A stretch of 64,000 bases of DNA from Bacteroidota bacterium (GTDB taxonomy: Bacteria > Bacteroidota > Bacteroidia > Sphingobacteriales > Sphingobacteriaceae). Below are positions 43,375-52,754 of this stretch, in pieces. Each line of letters opens with the position of its first letter. Position 1 is the first letter of the stretch. Location of the stretch: the NCBI GenBank assembly GCA_026224775.1, contig JAMFRP010000033.1:55789-119788 (forward strand). The letters run 5' to 3'. The notes below the pieces were generated by a model that saw only the letters and a list, made by a program, of their open reading frames with translations, was not told the DNA's origin and searched no databases. The position numbers were made by a program, and so were the translations under genes.

Positions 43375-44934
43375 ATGCAAAAACCATCCATCCTAATAAC
43401 CTTCCTCTTATTCATTTTAACATTAAATGCTCAGCAACGGCCCGCATCCCAAGGCAACACCTTTAACAACATGCTTGGTATTAATGCTTTTGAGTGGGAC
43501 TTTTTACAGGATCCTAAGAACCCGAATGATGTGAGTAAGATTTATGAACCTAAGATGGAGATTATTAAATCATTCGGAGGTTTCAGGCATTATTTGGATT
43601 GGCAAAAGGTTGAGCCAAAACGTGGTAGCTTTACTTTTAATCCTACTAATAACGGCGGCTGGAATTTGGACGTGATCTACCAGCGTTGTAAGCTGGAAGG
43701 TATTGATGTGTTGGTTTGTTTGAAGGGTTGCCCCGATTGGTTGCTGGAAACTTACCCGCTTAACCTGCGTGATGGCGAGAATATACCAATGGCTTTTGGC
43801 GCTACGCGCGATGATCCGGCATCTTATATTGAACAGGCTAAGATGGTGTTTCAGTTTGCGGCGAGATATGGCAATAACAAAAACATAAACCCTGCTTTAG
43901 TGACGGTAGACAGCAAGCCCCGATGGACCGCTGACCCTATTAACGTGCCTAAGATTGGCCTCGGGTATATTAAATATATAGAATGTGATAACGAGCGCGA
44001 TAAATGGTGGAAAGGCGATAAGGCTCATCAAACACCGGAAGAATACGCGGCTAATCTATCGGCTTTTTATGATGGGGATAAAGGCAGGCTGGGCAAAAAT
44101 GTTGGTGTAAAGAACGCCGACCCAAACATTAAAGTAGTTATGGCAGGCTTAGCCAAGCCCAACCCGGATTATGTACGGGCGATAATCAATTGGTGTCGTG
44201 TGCATCGTGGTTACCGGGCTGATGGGTCGGTGAATCTTTGTTTTGATGTGATCAATTATCATTATTACTCCAGCAATGCCAGACCAAATTCTACAGATTT
44301 TGGTACCGAGGGAGTAGCACCTGAGCTATCGCAAACAGCGGAGTTGGCCAATGCGTTTGTAAGTTTGGGCAGGCAATATCACCTGCCTGTTTGGGTAACG
44401 GAATCGGGCTATGATATTAACCAGGGCAGCCCACAAAAGGCTATACCTATCGGTAGTAAATCTGCTTTGATAACACAGGCGGATTGGATTATCCGCACAT
44501 CGTTATTGTATGCACGTCACGGTATTAGCAAGGTTTTTTATTATGAACTTTTTGATGATAATAGTATTAACAGCACGCAATATGAAACGAGTGGTTTCGC
44601 TGTCAAAGAGCCTTTGCAACGCAGACCTGTTGCTAATTATGTTTACCAGGTTAAGCACCTGTTAGGCGGATATACCTATAAAGGTACTATTAATAATTTC
44701 CCGCTGGTTGATGTTTACCGCAATGGCGGTAAAACTATTTATGTGTTGACCGTTCCTAATGAACAAGGCAAAACCGGGATATGTACTTTGAATTTGGGGA
44801 ATGCGACCAAAGGCATTCTTTATCAGTTAAACCCTGATGGGGTTAATATGGCGCAAAGCACGGTAAGTTCCGCAAATCATAATGTGAAGATTAAGGTTGG
44901 TGAAACGCCGGTTTTTGTGGAGAAGGTGGATTGA
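43375..44934 (+). CDS. Secreted clan GH-A glycoside hydrolase (family unassigned)
   Basis: A 519-residue exported enzyme (signal peptide ends near LNAQ, residue 20). It has a TIM-barrel layout: FGGFRHYLDWQKVEPKRGSF (67-86), acid/base Glu207 in YIECDNERD (the N-E pair), FDVINYHYYSS (290-300) and nucleophile Glu343 in LPVWVTESGYD, followed by a C-terminal beta-domain. Both glutamates follow strands 4 and 7 as in clan A. It resembles endoglucanase- or GH39-like enzymes, but the family and substrate are uncertain. It stands alone. Confidence 0.75.
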   Translation: MQKPSILITFLLFILTLNAQQRPASQGNTFNNMLGINAFEWDFLQDPKNPNDVSKIYEPKMEIIKSFGGFRHYLDWQKVEPKRGSFTFNPTNNGGWNLDVIYQRCKLEGIDVLVCLKGCPDWLLETYPLNLRDGENIPMAFGATRDDPASYIEQAKMVFQFAARYGNNKNINPALVTVDSKPRWTADPINVPKIGLGYIKYIECDNERDKWWKGDKAHQTPEEYAANLSAFYDGDKGRLGKNVGVKNADPNIKVVMAGLAKPNPDYVRAIINWCRVHRGYRADGSVNLCFDVINYHYYSSNARPNSTDFGTEGVAPELSQTAELANAFVSLGRQYHLPVWVTESGYDINQGSPQKAIPIGSKSALITQADWIIRTSLLYARHGISKVFYYELFDDNSINSTQYETSGFAVKEPLQRRPVANYVYQVKHLLGGYTYKGTINNFPLVDVYRNGGKTIYVLTVPNEQGKTGICTLNLGNATKGILYQLNPDGVNMAQSTVSSANHNVKIKVGETPVFVEKVD

Positions 44935-44945
44935 GGATTCCAATT

Positions 44946-45024
44946 GTCATTGCGAGGAACGAAGCAATCGCGAACCTTGCAAGGCAGCTTTTCTACGTGC
45001 GATTGCTTCGTTCCTCGCAATGAC
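44946..45024. repeat. Family C palindromic repeat
   Basis: gtcattgcgaggaacgaagc... with right arm cgattgcttcgttcctcgcaatgac; about 27-bp near-perfect arms. Sister copies are at 46389 and 57002. Confidence 0.9.
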
Positions 45025-45176
45025 ATGGAGCCAATGTTACCAACCTCCTTTCATAATAAAAACTTAACATACCGGTAATATGGTAGTTGCACCTTTGCAG
45101 CATATTATTTAGGCGAAACACTCACAAGCTCGTTCTTTATTCCCAAATAAGATCAGTTAAAAGTTAATAAGATAAG

Positions 45177-45202
45177 GAGAGCGGAGACTCTCTTTATTTT
45201 TA
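45177..45202 (+). terminator. Terminator-like hairpin upstream of glycosyltransferase gene
   Basis: gagag / ctctc stem with a 6-nt loop, then tttatttttat. It lies 41 bp before the ATG at 45243 and after no gene, so it may end a short transcript or attenuate the downstream gene. The 308-bp gap also holds the family C repeat. Confidence 0.4.
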
Positions 45203-45242
45203 TCTCTATCCAATAATATTCCTCTATATTATTCCATAAACC

Positions 45243-46250
45243 ATGAAAATACTATACGCTATACAAGGTACAGGTAACGGCCATTTAAGTCGCTCAATGG
45301 ATATTGTTCCATTGCTTAAAAAAATGGGCGATGTTGATGTATTAGTGAGTGGCACGCAAGGCGATCTGGCCCTACCGTTCCAGGTTAAATATGTACTGCA
45401 CGGTTTTGGCTTTGTATTCGGCAAAAAGGGTGGAGTTGATATATGGGCATCATTTTTAAAATCACGTTTTCGCAAGTTTATTCACGAGATAAATACTTTG
45501 CCGGTTGAAGATTATGATTTGGTGATCAATGATTTTGAACCGGTATCTGCCTGGGCTTGTTATATGAAAAATAAGCCATGTATCGGGCTTAGTCACCAGG
45601 CGGCGGTATTATCCAGCAATGCGCCAAAACCTGATGACACGGATATGATGGGCAGGCTCATCCTCAAAAATTACGCGCCGGTATCAGCACAATATGGTTT
45701 TCATTTTTCAAAATATGATGCCAATATCTTCACCCCGGTTATACGCCAGCAGGTAAGGGATCAAAAAATAGCGAACAAGGGACATTACACCGTTTATCTA
45801 CCTGCTTATGACGATAAAAGACTGGTAAAGCGCCTAACGGAGTTTAAGGATGTACAGTGGGACGTTTTCAGCAAGCACAATAAAAAAACCTTCAAACATA
45901 AAAACGTATCTATACAACCAATAGATAACGAGAAGTTTATTAAAAGCATGGCCGAAAGCGCGGCGGTACTCTGCGGTGGCGGTTTTGAAACCCCTGCCGA
46001 AGCACTTTACATGAAAAAGAAATTGTTGGTTATCCCCATGAAGACGCAATATGAGCAGCAACTGAACGCTGCTGCATTAAAGCATATGGGCGTACCTGTT
46101 GTAAAAAGCTTGAAGCCAAAGCATAACGACATTATTTTAGACTGGATAAACAACGGCAAACCTATCCCTGTAAATTATCCTGATACAACACAAAAAATAC
46201 TCGACCTGGTGTTTGAGAACCATGCCAAAGCCGAGTACGCTATTGTATAA
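45243..46250 (+). CDS. GT28/GT1-like glycosyltransferase
   Basis: A 335-residue cytosolic or peripheral protein with a GT-B fold. The N-terminal loop GTGNGHLSRSMDIVPLL is like MurG/MGDG synthase glycine-rich segments (GxGxGH). The C-terminal donor-site region is AAVLCGGGFETPAEALYMKKKLLVIPMKTQYEQQLNA, with Gly-rich and Glu residues typical of UDP-sugar transferases. It resembles the family annotated in bacteria as glycosyltransferase family protein/YjiC-like. Acceptor is unknown. Confidence 0.8.
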   Translation: MKILYAIQGTGNGHLSRSMDIVPLLKKMGDVDVLVSGTQGDLALPFQVKYVLHGFGFVFGKKGGVDIWASFLKSRFRKFIHEINTLPVEDYDLVINDFEPVSAWACYMKNKPCIGLSHQAAVLSSNAPKPDDTDMMGRLILKNYAPVSAQYGFHFSKYDANIFTPVIRQQVRDQKIANKGHYTVYLPAYDDKRLVKRLTEFKDVQWDVFSKHNKKTFKHKNVSIQPIDNEKFIKSMAESAAVLCGGGFETPAEALYMKKKLLVIPMKTQYEQQLNAAALKHMGVPVVKSLKPKHNDIILDWINNGKPIPVNYPDTTQKILDLVFENHAKAEYAIV

Positions 46251-46256
46251 TATTAT

Positions 46257-46286
46257 TTAGAAGCTCTCAAATTAGAAGCTCTCAAA
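46257..46286. repeat. Exact tandem 15-bp direct repeat
   Basis: ttagaagctctcaaa occurs twice in succession right after the glycosyltransferase stop. It may reflect slippage duplication. Confidence 0.85.
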
Positions 46287-46326
46287 AAGCGATTGAATCT
46301 TGTTTTATTTTATATAAAAACAAATC

Positions 46327-46518
46327 GTCATTGAGCGATAGTTCCTTCGCTGTTCGTAGACTTAGTTTATGAACGATTTAAAAAAATTGTCCTTGCGAGG
46401 AACGAAGCAATCGCGAACTATGCAAGACTACTTTTCTACGTGCGATTGCTTCGTTCCTCGCAATGACATAGTTTTATATCTGTAAGTAGGGGATTGCCAC
46501 GCTATCGCTCGCAATGAC
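46327..46518. repeat. Nested repeat: family B halves around a family C element
   Basis: The outer left piece gtcattgagcgatag (46327) and outer right piece ggattgccacgctatcgctc...aatgac (to 46518) are family B ends. Inside is a family D piece (gctgttcgtagacttagttt) and a complete family C element at 46389-46467 (its left arm begins gtccttgcgag). This is consistent with insertion of one element into another. Confidence 0.75.
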
Positions 46519-46541
46519 GATTATTTATTATTTTTTAACAG

Positions 46542-46907
46542 CTACTTAGTAGCTAACTTAATATCTTTCGGGTCAGATAGAACGATTTCGGGTTTGCCTT
46601 TGTAATCGATAATAGTTCCGGTTACGCAAACGGCTTTATCTTTAAAATCAACTTCGGGTTGGCCTGTAAATTTAGTCCTGTCCTCGCCTTTTATTACTAC
46701 GGTAAGCAATTGATCGGGATGGAAACCGCCAAGATCTAAAAAGGTCATATTTGATGGCGTGATCAGTTTGGTGCTGAAAACTTTACCACAAACGGTTAAG
46801 GTTTCGCCAACGTGTTTGGCCGCGTCTTTTACATCAATCATTTTTTGTGCCGATGCATTAAAAGCTAAGAATAGTGCTAAAGAAGCCAGAATAAGTATAC
46901 GTTTCAT
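46542..46907 (-). CDS. Exported OB-fold-like small protein (paralogue of 60806 gene)
   Basis: The ATG at 46907 (MKRILILASLALFLAF) begins the signal peptide; the track start at 46928 adds seven residues. The mature part of about 100 residues looks like an OB-fold (KHVGETLTVCGKVFSTKL, LDLGGFHPDQLLTVVIKG, KAVCVTGTIIDYKGKPEIVL), with the pattern of the bacterial OB-fold tRNA/helicase-type or DUF-like exported proteins. A similar protein at 60806-61159 shares KHVG..(T)...C, (L/M)GG..P.Q..TVV and CVTG. Function unknown. Confidence 0.72.
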   Translation of the reverse strand: MKRILILASLALFLAFNASAQKMIDVKDAAKHVGETLTVCGKVFSTKLITPSNMTFLDLGGFHPDQLLTVVIKGEDRTKFTGQPEVDFKDKAVCVTGTIIDYKGKPEIVLSDPKDIKLATK

Positions 46908-47061
46908 GGTTGATTTATTTAGATGCAAAATAGCAATTTATTAGGCTAATTATCAGCATTGATATGTAACAAAATTAAACCGCTTTTATACTTTCATTTT
47001 ATAAAACCCCTGATTTTTGTTACTTTTCGTCATATTTTAACTCGAAACATCTATCCTGCTT

Positions 47062-49725
47062 ATGTCCCTTAAAAAGTGCGCGGTTCTTGCCTCATTAATT
47101 ATTTCTTTTGTGTTGCTTACACAGCTACAAACATCGGCCCAAAATCAATACGAATTAAATACCGGGTGGAAATGCCAGAAGGCAGCTGCCGTAACCGTCA
47201 ATGGCGCGCAATTATCAAAAAGTGATTTCCCCCTTAGCTCATGGCAAGAAGCAACGGTACCAGGAACGGTACTAACTACGCAACTTAATAACAAACAAGT
47301 TTCCGATCCTTTTATTGGGATGAACAACGCGCATATCCCCGACATTTACAAGGTTGGGCGTGATTATTATACCTACTGGTTCGTAAAAGATTTTAAGGAA
47401 GCATCACCCCAAAACAATAGCCAGGTTTACCTTAATCTGCGTGGTGTAAACTATAGCTGTAACGTATTTTTAAACGGACACCAATTAAATGACAAACTGC
47501 ATAGCGGCATGTTTTTGCGCCAAACCTATAACATTACCCAGTGGCTAAGTAAAAGCGGCAATAACCGTTTAGCTGTAATTGTTTATCCGGCTGATGTGGT
47601 AGGCAACCCGAACGGCGGCCAGGGTGGCGACGGTACCATTGCACGTAACGTGAGCATACAATATACCGCAGGTTGGGACTGGATACAACCCATCCCCGAC
47701 CGTAATACCGGTATTTGGGATAAAGTGACCATTGAAAAAACGGGAGCTGTTAAAATAACTGATCCGCATGTAATTACATTGGTACCGGGCATCCGTCAGC
47801 CAGATGGGCCGCAGCAACCAGCGAACATAATAGTATCAGCGGTTGTAGAAAATGCTACAAATTTGCCGGTTAGCGGAGTATTGCAGTATATCCTGGACGG
47901 GAATATAGTATCAAGCAAAGTTACCTTAATGCCTAACTCAAAAGAGCAGGTTCAATTGCCGTATTATGTTTTAAAGAACCCAAAATTGTGGTGGCCCAAT
48001 GGTTACGGGCCGCAAAACCTTTATAATTTAAAATTGCAATTTGTTACCGCAGGCAATAAAATATCCGATCAGCAAAATATTGAGGTCGGCGTGAGGCAAA
48101 TCACTACAGAACGGAATGAGCGCACGGAAAGCCGCCAGATAAACGTAAACGGACAAAAAATATTTATTAAAGGTGGCGACTGGATCATATCTGACGAAAT
48201 GCTGCGCTTTACTGACAAGCGTTATGATGCTGAGGTTCGTTTTCATCATGATATGAACCTGAACTTGATACGGGTTTGGGGTGGTGCGCTAATTGAGCGA
48301 CCTGAGTTTTATGCTGCTTGTGATAAATACGGCATGCTGGTTTTTCAGGATATGTGGGGATCTGGTGATTGTAACGGTCGTTGGGAAGATCCAATGAAAC
48401 TGGATGACCAATGGACTCGCCGTAAATACCCGGATGACCATCAGCTTTATATTAAATCTGTTGAAGATCAGGTAAAAATGGTACGCAATTATCCGTCGCT
48501 GGCTATTTGGTGTGGTGGTAACGAGATAACGCCGCCTGAAGATATTTTAATTGCGCTGCGGGATACTGTTATGCCTAAGTTAGATAATACCCGTTGGTTT
48601 GTGGAGTACTCTAACTCAGAAAACATGTCGCGCAATGTATTGGGTGGCAATGGCGATGGGCCTTATGGTATTCAGCCCCTGTCGGTATTTTGGGATCAGC
48701 GGACTTTCCCGTTTAACTCCGAAGTTGGCTCGGTTGGGGTGAGCGATTACGAATCGTTAAAAAGATTTATGCCTAACGCCAATATGGTAGTTCCCGAATA
48801 TGATGAGGCTACGGGCAAAACCAAAACGGATTCTGTTTGGGAATATCATAAGTATATTGGTTACGATGCCTCCATCAATAAATATGGCAAACCTAAGAAT
48901 GTGGAAGATTTTGCCAACAAAGCACAATTGGTTAATTACGACCAGTACCGCGCTTTGATGGAAGGTTTCAGCTCGCATATGTGGGATTGGTATACCGGCG
49001 TAATCATCTGGAAAACACAAAACCCATGGACCGCATTGCGCGGGCAGATGTATGATTATTACCTTGATCCAAACGCCTGCCTGTACGGTCTGCACTGCGG
49101 CAGCGAACCGCTGCACATTATGTACAACCCGGGCGATGGCATGGTGATGGTTGCCAACAATACGTTTAAGCCACACGCTAATATGATGATCGCGGTAAAA
49201 TCATACAGCATTAGTGGTAAGGAAGAGATCATTAGTCAGGTTATTTCAGATGTAACGGCTACTACTACCAAAAGATATTTCAGCATAAAAGAATATACTG
49301 ATAAGCTGGCGCAGGCAGGCGGCGGTTTTATTGACCTGGAACTTTTAGATATGGATAAGAAAATCATCAGCCAAAATATTTACTGGTTAGCGGATGATAA
49401 AGGTGAATACAGCGGCTTGCAAAAACTGGCTGCATCGCAATTACAAACAGCGGCTAAACTGCTTTCGCCGGGGAAAGTAGTTGTAACTTTAACAAACCCT
49501 GCTGGTGCACCGGTTGCATTTTTTAATCGTTTATCATTGGTTGATGCCCAAAGTGGCAAACGTTTGCTGCCTGTTTTTTATAGTGATAATTATGTATCGG
49601 TTTTACCCGGCACACAAAAAACAGTAGTGATTGATTATGATATTAAGCAATATCCAAACTTGCCAATGCTAAACATAAGCGGTTGGAATCTAAAGGAACA
49701 AAACCAGATCATTGCATCGAATTAG
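47062..49725 (+). CDS. GH2 family beta-mannosidase / exo-beta-glucosaminidase-like enzyme
   Basis: An 887-residue secreted GH2 enzyme; signal peptide ends near SAQ (residue 27). N-terminal sugar-binding domain (about 30-230), immunoglobulin-like domain (about 230-350), TIM barrel (about 360-660), and C-terminal beta-domain. The acid/base is Glu488 in WCGGNEITPPE and the nucleophile Glu554 in FPFNSEVGSVG. The 66-residue spacing and NSE context are like the exo-beta-D-glucosaminidase/mannosidase branch (CsxA, E469 and E541), not beta-galactosidase. The preferred substrate is not certain. Confidence 0.82.
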   Translation: MSLKKCAVLASLIISFVLLTQLQTSAQNQYELNTGWKCQKAAAVTVNGAQLSKSDFPLSSWQEATVPGTVLTTQLNNKQVSDPFIGMNNAHIPDIYKVGRDYYTYWFVKDFKEASPQNNSQVYLNLRGVNYSCNVFLNGHQLNDKLHSGMFLRQTYNITQWLSKSGNNRLAVIVYPADVVGNPNGGQGGDGTIARNVSIQYTAGWDWIQPIPDRNTGIWDKVTIEKTGAVKITDPHVITLVPGIRQPDGPQQPANIIVSAVVENATNLPVSGVLQYILDGNIVSSKVTLMPNSKEQVQLPYYVLKNPKLWWPNGYGPQNLYNLKLQFVTAGNKISDQQNIEVGVRQITTERNERTESRQINVNGQKIFIKGGDWIISDEMLRFTDKRYDAEVRFHHDMNLNLIRVWGGALIERPEFYAACDKYGMLVFQDMWGSGDCNGRWEDPMKLDDQWTRRKYPDDHQLYIKSVEDQVKMVRNYPSLAIWCGGNEITPPEDILIALRDTVMPKLDNTRWFVEYSNSENMSRNVLGGNGDGPYGIQPLSVFWDQRTFPFNSEVGSVGVSDYESLKRFMPNANMVVPEYDEATGKTKTDSVWEYHKYIGYDASINKYGKPKNVEDFANKAQLVNYDQYRALMEGFSSHMWDWYTGVIIWKTQNPWTALRGQMYDYYLDPNACLYGLHCGSEPLHIMYNPGDGMVMVANNTFKPHANMMIAVKSYSISGKEEIISQVISDVTATTTKRYFSIKEYTDKLAQAGGGFIDLELLDMDKKIISQNIYWLADDKGEYSGLQKLAASQLQTAAKLLSPGKVVVTLTNPAGAPVAFFNRLSLVDAQSGKRLLPVFYSDNYVSVLPGTQKTVVIDYDIKQYPNLPMLNISGWNLKEQNQIIASN

Positions 49726-49803
49726 CATTTAAAATACCTACATTTAATTATTAACATTTTGTTTTTAAACACGCTCACCCCTAAAATAATTAAAATTAAA
49801 CAT

Positions 49804-50115
49804 ATGGAATGGTATAATTACTTAGCAGCATTTTTTGCAGGCGCATTTTTAGCTAACAGTATTCCTCATTTTATTAAAGGCATCCAGGGCGATAAATTCC
49901 CTACCCCGTTTGCGAAACCACCGGGTAAGGGCTTATCACCGGCTTATATTAATGTATTATGGGGTGGATTGAATATCATTATTGGCTACCTGTTGTTAGT
50001 ACATAGTAAAATCCGCACTGAAAATGACCATCTCGGTAAGATCATATTTTTTGTTGGAGCAATGGCTTTATCACTTATGTTAAGTATTCATTTCACTCAA
50101 AAACATAAAGAATAA
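49804..50115 (+). CDS. Small two-to-three helix membrane protein, unknown
   Basis: The ATG at 49804 (MEWYNYLAAFFAGAFLANSI) is the natural start; the track start at 49759 adds a basic stretch. The 103-residue protein has three hydrophobic segments (residues 4-20, 48-66, 76-95) and the conserved-looking AFLANSIPHFIKGIQGDKFPTPFAKPPG, a pattern seen in a small Bacteroidota integral membrane family. It lies downstream of the GH2 gene by 78 bp and is followed by a family B repeat. Confidence 0.65.
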   Translation: MEWYNYLAAFFAGAFLANSIPHFIKGIQGDKFPTPFAKPPGKGLSPAYINVLWGGLNIIIGYLLLVHSKIRTENDHLGKIIFFVGAMALSLMLSIHFTQKHKE

Positions 50116-50164
50116 TTCGTACTAGTGCGGCGTAAACATCGACCACAACTAATATAAATTAAGC

Positions 50165-50248
50165 GTCATTGCGAGCGAAGCGTGGCAATCCCAGGCTATG
50201 CAAAGCCCCTCTGCAAATATGGGATTGCCACGCTTCGCTCGCAATGAC
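50165..50248. repeat. Family B palindromic repeat
   Basis: gtcattgcgagcgaagcg...gggattgccacgcttcgctcgcaatgac. Arms of about 28 bp, nearly perfect. It lies between convergent genes and may act as a terminator for both. Confidence 0.88.
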
Positions 50249-50295
50249 GATAGTTTTATCTTTTTTAGATAGCCGCTCAGAATGACAAAGTGGAA

Positions 50296-51330
50296 TTAAT
50301 AGAACTTAGGCAACGGATTCAATTTAATATCCTGTCTTTGGTGCCAATATGGGTATATTGGGTCAACATCACTGGCGGCATCAAGCTTTTTAACCTGATC
50401 AGTGGTAAGGTTCCATCCTACCGCGGCTAAGTTTTGTTTAAGCTGCTCTTCGTTACGGGCACCAATAACCAGGTTGGCTACTGTTGGGCGTTGTAATAGC
50501 CAGTTTAAAGCTACTTGTGGCACCGATTTGCCAACTTCCTCTGCTACTTCGTCCAAAGCATCAACAATGGTGTAAAGGCGCTCAAAGTTAGTTGCGGGGC
50601 CATGTGCACCACCTTTACTCATGCGGGAATCTTGTGGAATCGGTTGATCTCTGCGGTATTTTCCGCTTAACCTGCTTGACGAAAGCGGGCTCCATACAAT
50701 TGTGCTCACCCCTTGATTGATACCTAAAGGCATCAGCTCCCATTCAAATTCTCTGTCCAACAAAGAATAATAAGCCTGGTGAGCGATGTATTTTGCCCAA
50801 CCATATTTTTCAGAAACCGATAATGATTTCATTAAATGCCAGCCTGAAAAATTGGAACAAGCGATATAACGAACTTTTCCGCTGGTGATCAAATCTTCTA
50901 AGGCATGCAACGTTTCTTCAACCGGGGTATTACCATCAAAACCATGCATATGGTAAACATCAATATAATCAGTTTGCAGGCGTTTAAGGCTATCTTCGCA
51001 GGATTTGATAAGGTGCAGACGTGATGAACCATAATCGTTCGGCCCATCGCCCATTTTAAATGTTGCTTTGGTTGATATTAAAACCTTGTCGCGTGCAATA
51101 CCTTCGAGCGCTTTACCTAAAATTTCTTCTGATGTGCCACGTGAGTAAACATTAGCGGTATCAAAAAAATTAACCCCCGCATCCAAACACAGGTTTATCA
51201 ACTTTTTTGCTTCATCTAATTGGGTATCGCCCCAGGCTTTAAAAAATTCGTTTCCACCGCCAAAAGTAGCCGTTCCGAAACTAAGTACAGGTACGTTTAG
51301 TCCTGATGCTCCTAATTGTCTGTATTCCAT
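50296..51330 (-). CDS. Aldo/keto reductase
   Basis: A 344-residue NADPH-dependent oxidoreductase of the AKR superfamily. The N-terminal MEYRQLGASGLNVPVLSFGT is characteristic, FFDTANVYSRGTSEEILGKAL carries the catalytic Asp/Tyr, LISTKA the Lys, YIDVYHMHGFDG the His, and LVIGARNEEQL the cofactor-binding part. The preserved GTSEEI and SGKVRYIACSNFSGWHL segments are typical of the YccK/YajO-like group. Solitary gene, no clear pathway context. Confidence 0.92.
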   Translation of the reverse strand: MEYRQLGASGLNVPVLSFGTATFGGGNEFFKAWGDTQLDEAKKLINLCLDAGVNFFDTANVYSRGTSEEILGKALEGIARDKVLISTKATFKMGDGPNDYGSSRLHLIKSCEDSLKRLQTDYIDVYHMHGFDGNTPVEETLHALEDLITSGKVRYIACSNFSGWHLMKSLSVSEKYGWAKYIAHQAYYSLLDREFEWELMPLGINQGVSTIVWSPLSSSRLSGKYRRDQPIPQDSRMSKGGAHGPATNFERLYTIVDALDEVAEEVGKSVPQVALNWLLQRPTVANLVIGARNEEQLKQNLAAVGWNLTTDQVKKLDAASDVDPIYPYWHQRQDIKLNPLPKFY

Positions 51331-51421
51331 AAATAGATATTGTTATGTGTTTTATCAAAGTAACAACAGATGGGGCAGAGAATTGTCAGCAGATTTTCAG
51401 GATTCTTTTAATAAAGAATTT

Positions 51422-51495
51422 GTCATTCTGAGCATAGCGAAGAATCTATGCTAATGTAAACTGCTTTACAGATTCTTCGCTATGCTCAGAATGAC
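51422..51495. repeat. Family A palindromic repeat
   Basis: gtcattctgagcatagcgaa...attcttcgctatgctcagaatgac, perfect 26-bp arms. Situated between two tandem minus-strand genes. Confidence 0.92.
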
Positions 51496-51514
51496 AAGGT
51501 GGATAAAATTTCAT

Positions 51515-51892
51515 TTACGCGTGCATAGCACTTTCTTCCATCCAATGCTTTACGCTGGCGTATAAATGATCGAGGTCGAATGGTTTTGCGATGAATTCAT
51601 CGGCACCGTAATTACCCAACGATTCCAGCACACGGGGATAGCCCGAAAGCATAATTACCGGAATATGTGATGAAATTGGATTCGTTTTTAGCTGATGGCA
51701 AAGCTCGCCACCATTGATGCCTGCCAACAAAAAATCAAGCATTACCAAATCGGGTTGGTATTGCGATATGCTGGTGATAATATTTTCGGTATAAGGCAGC
51801 GCGGTAACATCATAGCCCTCCTGCTCCAATGCTTCTTTCAGTAAGTCGAGTGTATCGCTGCTATCGTCGACTATTAAGATGTTTTTTGACAT
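51515..51892 (-). CDS. Stand-alone CheY-like response regulator receiver
   Basis: A single receiver domain of 125 residues. The acidic pair is DDSSD at residues 9-13, the phosphoacceptor Asp is in PDLVMLDFLLAG near residue 54, Ser in VIMLSGYP and Lys in IAKPFD. No output domain, so it relays signals by protein contact, as a partner of a hybrid or sensor kinase elsewhere. No kinase is adjacent in this window. Confidence 0.9.
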   Translation of the reverse strand: MSKNILIVDDSSDTLDLLKEALEQEGYDVTALPYTENIITSISQYQPDLVMLDFLLAGINGGELCHQLKTNPISSHIPVIMLSGYPRVLESLGNYGADEFIAKPFDLDHLYASVKHWMEESAMHA

Positions 51893-52062
51893 GAAAATAT
51901 AATAATTGGTAGGTATTAAACGAATGAATTAATTCTATTGTTTTTAAACCATTGCAAAAATAAGTGGTATTTTTTATAAATCTCTAATTACTCTAATATT
52001 TTTACATTAAGTTTTTATGAAAATGACATAAACAAACAGTACAATTGTGTTATTTGAATGTT

Positions 52063-52626
52063 ATGCGCAATATTCTATTCTTTGGCGATAGCCTTACCGC
52101 TGGTTATGGCCTTGCCGATGCACGCAAGGAGGCCTGTCCCGCTCTAATACAACAAAAGATAAACGCTGAAGGTTATGACTACCATGTAATAAACGGAGGC
52201 TTAAGTGGTGATACTACAAGCGGCGGATTAGCCCGGTTAGAATACTGGCTTAACCGCCCAATGGATATTTTTGTGTTGGAGCTAGGTATAAATGATATGC
52301 GCCGGCATATATCGCCTGAAAAAATTTATCAGAATCTGGATGCGATTGTGAAGCAGGTTAAAGCTAAATACCCGGGTATAAAACTAGCTTTAATGGGGAT
52401 GCAGATACCGGCAGTTATACCCGGTTTACCTGCTGATAATTTTAATTCGATGTTTAAGAAACTGGCTGATGCGCATAATATGGCTTTTGTGCCTTTTTAT
52501 TTGGATGGCGTTGCCGGGCAGCTCCATTTAAATATTCGTGATGGATTACATCCTTCGGCTGAGGGTTATAAGATTATTGCGGAGAAGATTTGGCTGGTGA
52601 TAAAGAGGTTATTAGTTAAGGATTAA
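52063..52626 (+). CDS. SGNH-type lysophospholipase/arylesterase (TesA-like)
   Basis: The ATG at 52063 (MRNILFFGDSLTAGYG) is chosen over the TTG at 52045. The 187-residue enzyme has all SGNH blocks: Ser in FFGDSLTAGYG, Gly in GGLSGDTTSGG, Asn in ELGINDMRR and Asp/His in RDGLHPSAEGY. It hydrolyses esters such as short acyl esters or lysophospholipids. No signal peptide is visible, so it is probably cytosolic, unlike E. coli TesA. Converges with the HxlR gene beyond a repeat. Confidence 0.88.
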   Translation: MRNILFFGDSLTAGYGLADARKEACPALIQQKINAEGYDYHVINGGLSGDTTSGGLARLEYWLNRPMDIFVLELGINDMRRHISPEKIYQNLDAIVKQVKAKYPGIKLALMGMQIPAVIPGLPADNFNSMFKKLADAHNMAFVPFYLDGVAGQLHLNIRDGLHPSAEGYKIIAEKIWLVIKRLLVKD

Positions 52627-52633
52627 ACGCTTT

Positions 52634-52730
52634 GTCATTCTGAGCATAGTGAAGAACTTTTTCTTGAGCGCCAGCGAAAAATCTGTACTGGTGTAAACTA
52701 CTTTACAGATTCTTCGTTCCTCAGAATGAC
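52634..52730. repeat. Composite family A repeat with duplicated arm
   Basis: gtcattctgagcatagtg... is followed by an extra segment ttcttgagcgccagcgaaaa resembling a second, diverged copy of the arm, then the loop and ...attcttcgttcctcagaatgac. The extra segment also occurs, inverted, at 38914-38969. Confidence 0.8.
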
Positions 52731-52754
52731 AATCCCACAAAATGACAAATTATT

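Noticed and set aside
48757-49176. 139-aa minus-strand ORF inside the GH2 gene
   Set aside because: His/Ile-rich shadow with no motif, fully inside the GH2 coding frame.
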